Origin: Campylobacterota bacterium
GTDB lineage: Bacteria; Campylobacterota; Campylobacteria; Campylobacterales; Thiovulaceae
Assembly: GCA_030152305.1 (NCBI GenBank)
Contig: JASKOM010000011.1
Location: 1 to 47,626, forward strand
Reading direction: 5' to 3'
DNA length: 47,626 nt
Shown: positions 44,531 through 47,626 of the stretch, in pieces
Numbering within the stretch: the stretch's first letter is position 1
Layout of the letters: each line of letters begins with the position of its first letter
Program-made: the position numbers and the translations under genes
The notes under the pieces: model-generated
The model's input: the letters and a program-made list of their open reading frames with translations, nothing else
Told to the model about the DNA's origin: nothing
Database searches by the model: none

Positions 44531-45391
44531 CTATCTTTTTAAAATAAAACCTCTATCTAATCCTGATAGATCTTTAAAGAATTCTATATTAATTTGCTGA
44601 TGATTTGAATTTTCGGTTAAATATCTTGCTAAACTTTCTCGCTGATCGTAACCCATTTCGCATAATAAATATTTTTCATCTCTTTTTAACCATTCGTCAA
44701 TTATTTTTTTTAATACCTCATCACCGTTTGTTCCTCCATATAAAGCTACATCTGGTTCAAAATCTAATTCTTTTTGAAGTTTTCCTTTTTCATGTTTTGC
44801 TATATATGGCGGATTAGAAACGATGAGGTCAAATTTTTCATAAGATTGAACATTGCTAAATAAATCACTAATTCTTAATTGAATTTGATCATCTAAATAA
44901 AAATTCGAAATATTAATTTGAGCGATATTTAGAGCTTGTTGAGAAATATCAACTGCTAAAATATTGGCAAGTTTTATTTTTGAAGCTATTGATATTGAAA
45001 TAGCTCCACTGCCAACACCAATTTCTAAAATTTTTGGATTTTGAATATGTTTAAGAAGTTGAATAGAAAAATCAACAATGAGTTCTGTTTCTGGTCGAGG
45101 AATCAAAGCACCGTGAGAAATATAAAAAGTCAAAGAATAAAAACTAACTTGTTGAGTTATATATTCAATAGGTTCACCATTTTTTCGTCGTAAAATATAT
45201 TGCTTAAATTGTTCAATTTCTTTAGTAGATAAAAAATCTTCATTATGTAAAATAAGATAAACCTTATCTTTTGCAAGAATACTTAATAATAAAATCTCAC
45301 TTTCATGTTTTGTTCGTCGAGAAACAGTTTTTAATTCGTTTGCACCTTTTTCAATTGCTTCATAAATTTTACATCTATTTTTTAAATTCAT
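44531..45391 (-). CDS. prmC: Release factor glutamine methyltransferase
   Basis: The 286-residue SAM-dependent enzyme methylates the glutamine of the GGQ motif in release factors RF1 and RF2. The SAM-binding motif ILEIGVGSGAISISIAS is near residue 112, the catalytic NPPY motif near 185 (FDLIVSNPPYIAKHEKG), and the typical GEPIEYITQQVSFYSLTFYI and LIPRPETE segments lie before. The ATG overlaps the stop of the upstream gene by one base (TAATG), which shows tight coupling. Confidence 0.95.
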   Translation of the reverse strand: MNLKNRCKIYEAIEKGANELKTVSRRTKHESEILLLSILAKDKVYLILHNEDFLSTKEIEQFKQYILRRKNGEPIEYITQQVSFYSLTFYISHGALIPRPETELIVDFSIQLLKHIQNPKILEIGVGSGAISISIASKIKLANILAVDISQQALNIAQINISNFYLDDQIQLRISDLFSNVQSYEKFDLIVSNPPYIAKHEKGKLQKELDFEPDVALYGGTNGDEVLKKIIDEWLKRDEKYLLCEMGYDQRESLARYLTENSNHQQINIEFFKDLSGLDRGFILKR

Positions 45392-46362
45392 TAATAATAT
45401 AAAGAAATAAGTTCAAAAGCTTGATAAGAAATTAATAAAGATAAAGATGCGATTGCTGAATAGCTAATAGTTTTTTCTCTAAGAGAAATTTTAGAATAAA
45501 AAGCTATTCGTTTTTTAACATGAGTTGTAAAAAGTAAAAATAGTTCATCATAAAAAAGAGTTTCAGAGTTAAAAAGATCGTCGCCTTGTTCGAAAAAATA
45601 TCTAGGTTCAATAAAAATTAATTCTTGAGTTAATATTTCTTCTTCTGCTAATTTAATAAAATATTCAACATCTTTTGAAAGTCTATGTTTTAAAAATAGA
45701 ATTTTTGCATTTTCGTCGGTTCTTGATTGATTTGCAAAATAACGATCACATTCGTCATTTAAAAGCTGTAAATAATGCTTTACATTTTCAACATAATATT
45801 GAATTTCTGTTGCATCATGAATACTTTTAATTTTTTTGTGAATAACTTTGATGCCGACAGATCGAAGTTTATTCAAATTTTCAACCATATTCATGGCAAT
45901 ATTTGCAAGAATATTTAAAAGAATGGCTTCGTCTTTATCGCTTTCAGATAATAAATAAGATTTATCGGCGATATCAATAATTAAACTATTCAAATTTCTA
46001 ACACTGCGACTATATTCATCAAAATGAGAAATCGTTAAATCAAAAATATTTCGATTTAATCTAAAAAGATGATTTTCTAGTTTTGCTGTTTCTTGTTTTA
46101 TATGAGTTAAAAGATTTTCTTCTTTACTAACTTCTTCAAGCATAGAAAAACTTCTTTCTAATTTTTCGATTAGATCTTCTATACTTTTTCGATATTGTTC
46201 GGCTTCTTGATCAAAAGAATTACTTTTAAGAATACCGAATAAAATCGAGCCACCTCTTAACTTTTGAACAATAACTAAAATATCTCTTAAATGATAAATA
46301 GCTTCAATGCCTTCGAGTTCTCTATTTAAAATAGAAAGCATATTTTGATTATGAGTTTGCAA
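45391..46362 (-). CDS. Hypothetical helical membrane protein
   Basis: I do not recognise this 323-residue protein. It is helical almost throughout. Near the start is ILVIVQKLRGGSILFG, which faintly resembles the 'ERGLS' helix of NIT-type nitrate-sensing domains, and a single membrane helix near the C-terminus (about 301-320, SAIASLSLLISYQAFELISL). So most of the protein is probably cytoplasmic and tail-anchored. The start is TTG (46362) with AAGG upstream. It lies between ppk2 (18 bases) and prmC (1-base overlap) in an apparent operon. Confidence 0.6.
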   Translation of the reverse strand: MQTHNQNMLSILNRELEGIEAIYHLRDILVIVQKLRGGSILFGILKSNSFDQEAEQYRKSIEDLIEKLERSFSMLEEVSKEENLLTHIKQETAKLENHLFRLNRNIFDLTISHFDEYSRSVRNLNSLIIDIADKSYLLSESDKDEAILLNILANIAMNMVENLNKLRSVGIKVIHKKIKSIHDATEIQYYVENVKHYLQLLNDECDRYFANQSRTDENAKILFLKHRLSKDVEYFIKLAEEEILTQELIFIEPRYFFEQGDDLFNSETLFYDELFLLFTTHVKKRIAFYSKISLREKTISYSAIASLSLLISYQAFELISLYY

Positions 46363-46380
46363 AATTTAAACCTTAAAAAA

Positions 46381-47292
46381 CTATTGGAAATTTTTGCCCA
46401 TAATAACGATCTCTTCAGATCCGTCAATAACAATCGAAGGATCTTTATCAAAAAGAGCACTATCAACTTTATCTCGATATTCAACTCGTCTTAAAATTTC
46501 TTTAACAGTTCCTAAACGAGCTATTTTTTTATTATTAGATCGAATAATAGTCCATGGAGCAACATTCGTATGAGATGCTAAAAGCATAGAATATTTAGCA
46601 ACAGTATATTTTTCCCACATCTGTTGAGAAAGTTTATCAACTGGAGAAAATTTATATTGTCTTAGAGGATCATCTTCTCTTTTAGCAAATCGTTTAGCTT
46701 GTTCTTTTTTACTAACAGAAAAATAAAATTTTAATAAAATAATTTTTGAACTAACAAGCATAGATTCAAACTTAGAGACTTCTTTTAAAAAAGTTGCATG
46801 TTCTTCAGCAGTGCAAAAGCCCATAACAGGTTCAACACCAGCTCTGTTATACCAGCTTCTATCAAATAAAACGATTTCACCAGCACTTGGCAAATGTTTT
46901 ACATATCGCTGAAAATACCATTGAGTTCGTTCAACATCAGATGGTTTCTCAAGAGCAACGATTCTTGCACCTCGAGGATTCATATGTTCGATAATTCGTT
47001 TTATGGTTCCACCTTTACCAGCGGCATCACGACCTTCAAAAACAATAACAACTTTTAAGCCGTTTTCTTTAACATGATTTTGCATTTTTAAAAGCTCAAC
47101 TTGTAAAAATTTAAGCTCCTCTTCATAAGCAACTGTTGATTTTTTCTTTTTTACGGCAATAAGTTCATTTGAACCATTATCGTCATCACTATCAATATCT
47201 TTTAATTCGATATCGATATTATTTTCAGAACTGTCATGTTTTAACTCTTGTTTTTTTGCATCAGCTTTTTTACTTTTATCTTTTTTAGCCAT
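46381..47292 (-). CDS. ppk2: Polyphosphate kinase 2
   Basis: The 303-residue kinase moves phosphate between polyphosphate and nucleoside diphosphates. The Walker A loop GRDAAGKGGTIKR is at residues 87-99, the Walker B / lid region LFDRSWYNRAGVE follows at about 140, and LKFYFSVSKKEQAKRF further on; all belong to the PPK2 family. The first ~50 residues are a highly charged Lys/Asp-rich extension of no known function. The length fits class I. AAGGA precedes the ATG. It is the first gene of the run down to argG. Confidence 0.93.
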   Translation of the reverse strand: MAKKDKSKKADAKKQELKHDSSENNIDIELKDIDSDDDNGSNELIAVKKKKSTVAYEEELKFLQVELLKMQNHVKENGLKVVIVFEGRDAAGKGGTIKRIIEHMNPRGARIVALEKPSDVERTQWYFQRYVKHLPSAGEIVLFDRSWYNRAGVEPVMGFCTAEEHATFLKEVSKFESMLVSSKIILLKFYFSVSKKEQAKRFAKREDDPLRQYKFSPVDKLSQQMWEKYTVAKYSMLLASHTNVAPWTIIRSNNKKIARLGTVKEILRRVEYRDKVDSALFDKDPSIVIDGSEEIVIMGKNFQ

Positions 47293-47436
47293 GAATATTT
47301 TATTCCTTCTATGAAAAATGATGAACTATATTTTATCTTTTTTTTTAAGTAATGATAAACTATTTTTAAACGAAATATTAATTTAAAATCGTTAATTATG
47401 TATCTTTTGGCTTAAGCTTATTTTAAGATAAATATA

Positions 47437-47511
47437 TATACAATTCCACTCGTCAAAAGGAAATTTGGTAAAGAAGATTTATCACTCAAAAAATTGACAT
47501 GTTCTTTTATA
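47437..47511 (+). promoter_or_regulatory. Probable rRNA operon promoter and boxA-like leader
   Basis: TATACAAT at 47437-47444 fits a -10 box, and TGTTCTTTTATA at 47500-47511 resembles the boxA antitermination element (TGCTCTTTAACA) found in rRNA leaders. Both lie upstream of the 16S start at the right edge. A TTGACA also occurs at 47494-47499, without a well-spaced -10. The other bases of 47293-47614 show nothing else that I can name. Confidence 0.45.
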
Positions 47512-47614
47512 TAAAAATGAAAAATGAATTATTGAAAACTAAGCAAGTACCAACTTCTACAATTTGAGTTTTGTCTCGCAGAGAGTCAGAATGTCAGGAA
47601 ATTAAAAATTTCCA

Positions 47615-47626
47615 TTTTTATGGAGA
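47615..47626 (+). rRNA. rrs: 5' end of 16S rRNA (partial)
   Basis: The last 12 bases, TTTTTATGGAGA, equal the beginning of Campylobacterota 16S rRNA, which goes on with GTTTGATCCTGGCTCAG. Only the first bases are inside the window, so this rests on a short match, backed by the boxA-like leader upstream. Confidence 0.7.

Larger units (their letters stand above)
3485..44829. repeat. Dispersed octamer GATGAGGT, 31 exact copies
   Basis: Plus-strand copies start at 3485, 8396, 9669, 13040, 15043, 16158, 21861, 22957, 26274, 28239, 30897, 31707, 33028, 34681, 36927, 39804, 43042 and 44822. Minus-strand copies (ACCTCATC) start at 6763, 9634, 12434, 14159, 17599, 21519, 25285, 31424, 32116, 35148, 40309, 42496 and 44715. 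About two thirds are preceded by C (CGATGAGGT). In genes, 13 copies are in the coding sense and 14 antisense, in different frames; four are intergenic. At ~30% GC about one copy would be expected. A near copy, GATGAGGC, is at 9137. It behaves like a DNA uptake or Chi-type signal. The list was made by eye and may miss some. Confidence 0.8.

Noticed and set aside
3485..44829. Octamer as a Chi site
   Set aside because: Kept only as an alternative: the two orientations are nearly balanced (18:13 by strand, 13:14 by gene sense), and Chi usually shows strand bias.

Overview
The window looks like a chromosomal piece of a Campylobacterota (Epsilonproteobacteria) genome: by eye about 30% GC, a periplasmic nitrate reductase operon in the order napA-G-H-B-F-L-D without napC, a carboxynorspermidine dehydrogenase, a short Walker-A-less HolB, an epsilon-type DapD, and at the right edge the bases TTTTTATGGAGA, which match the start of Campylobacterota 16S rRNA genes. 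The genus cannot be told from the sequence alone; NhaD, Nap, an SQR-like flavoprotein and a nine-haem cytochrome suggest an environmental, respiring relative of Sulfurimonas/Sulfurovum/Arcobacter.

Layout. 1-1870 is a decayed zone: the right end of an IS200/IS605-type element, a UvrD-like helicase remnant that it interrupts, and a 1.1 kb gene-free stretch with four tandem copies of a ~193 bp repeat. 1880-11082 holds an MFS transporter, a DUF4143-type ATPase, a LysR regulator, aspS, metE and gltD. 11325-14989 is an accessory block: two DUF1566 proteins around a nine-haem lipoprotein cytochrome, with a candidate structured RNA (possibly 6S RNA) between them. nhaD follows, then a transposase-less IS605-like element, rpmE, rsmI, holB and a GAF/HD-GYP protein. 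20988-28538 is a tightly packed plus-strand run: a YfgM-like and a BamB-like protein, coaX, two small unknowns, dapD, a polyprenyl synthase, pyrD, a repeat-containing secreted protein and kdsD. From 28788 rightwards all genes are on the minus strand: a possible orphan nuclease, yejE, carboxynorspermidine dehydrogenase, the nap operon, rnpB, an SQR-like flavoprotein with a small membrane partner, and a long housekeeping run ppk2-unknown-prmC-lolC-aminotransferase-argG. A ribosomal RNA operon begins at the right edge and reads out of the window.

The most unusual signal is not a gene. The octamer GATGAGGT occurs 31 times (18 on the plus strand, 13 on the minus), about once per 1.4 kb, where roughly one copy would be expected by chance. 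It falls in almost every core gene, in different reading frames, in both orientations relative to transcription, mostly preceded by C, and is absent from the decayed left end. One intergenic pair forms a perfect 12-bp inverted repeat between convergent metE and gltD, just as DNA uptake sequences of Neisseria and Pasteurellaceae are often used as terminators. I read it as a candidate DNA-uptake (or Chi-like) sequence in a phylum for which I know of no such motif. Other things to look at are the 193-bp tandem repeats, the stand-alone IS605 derivative with an omega-RNA-like right end, and the structured RNA near 12.2 kb.
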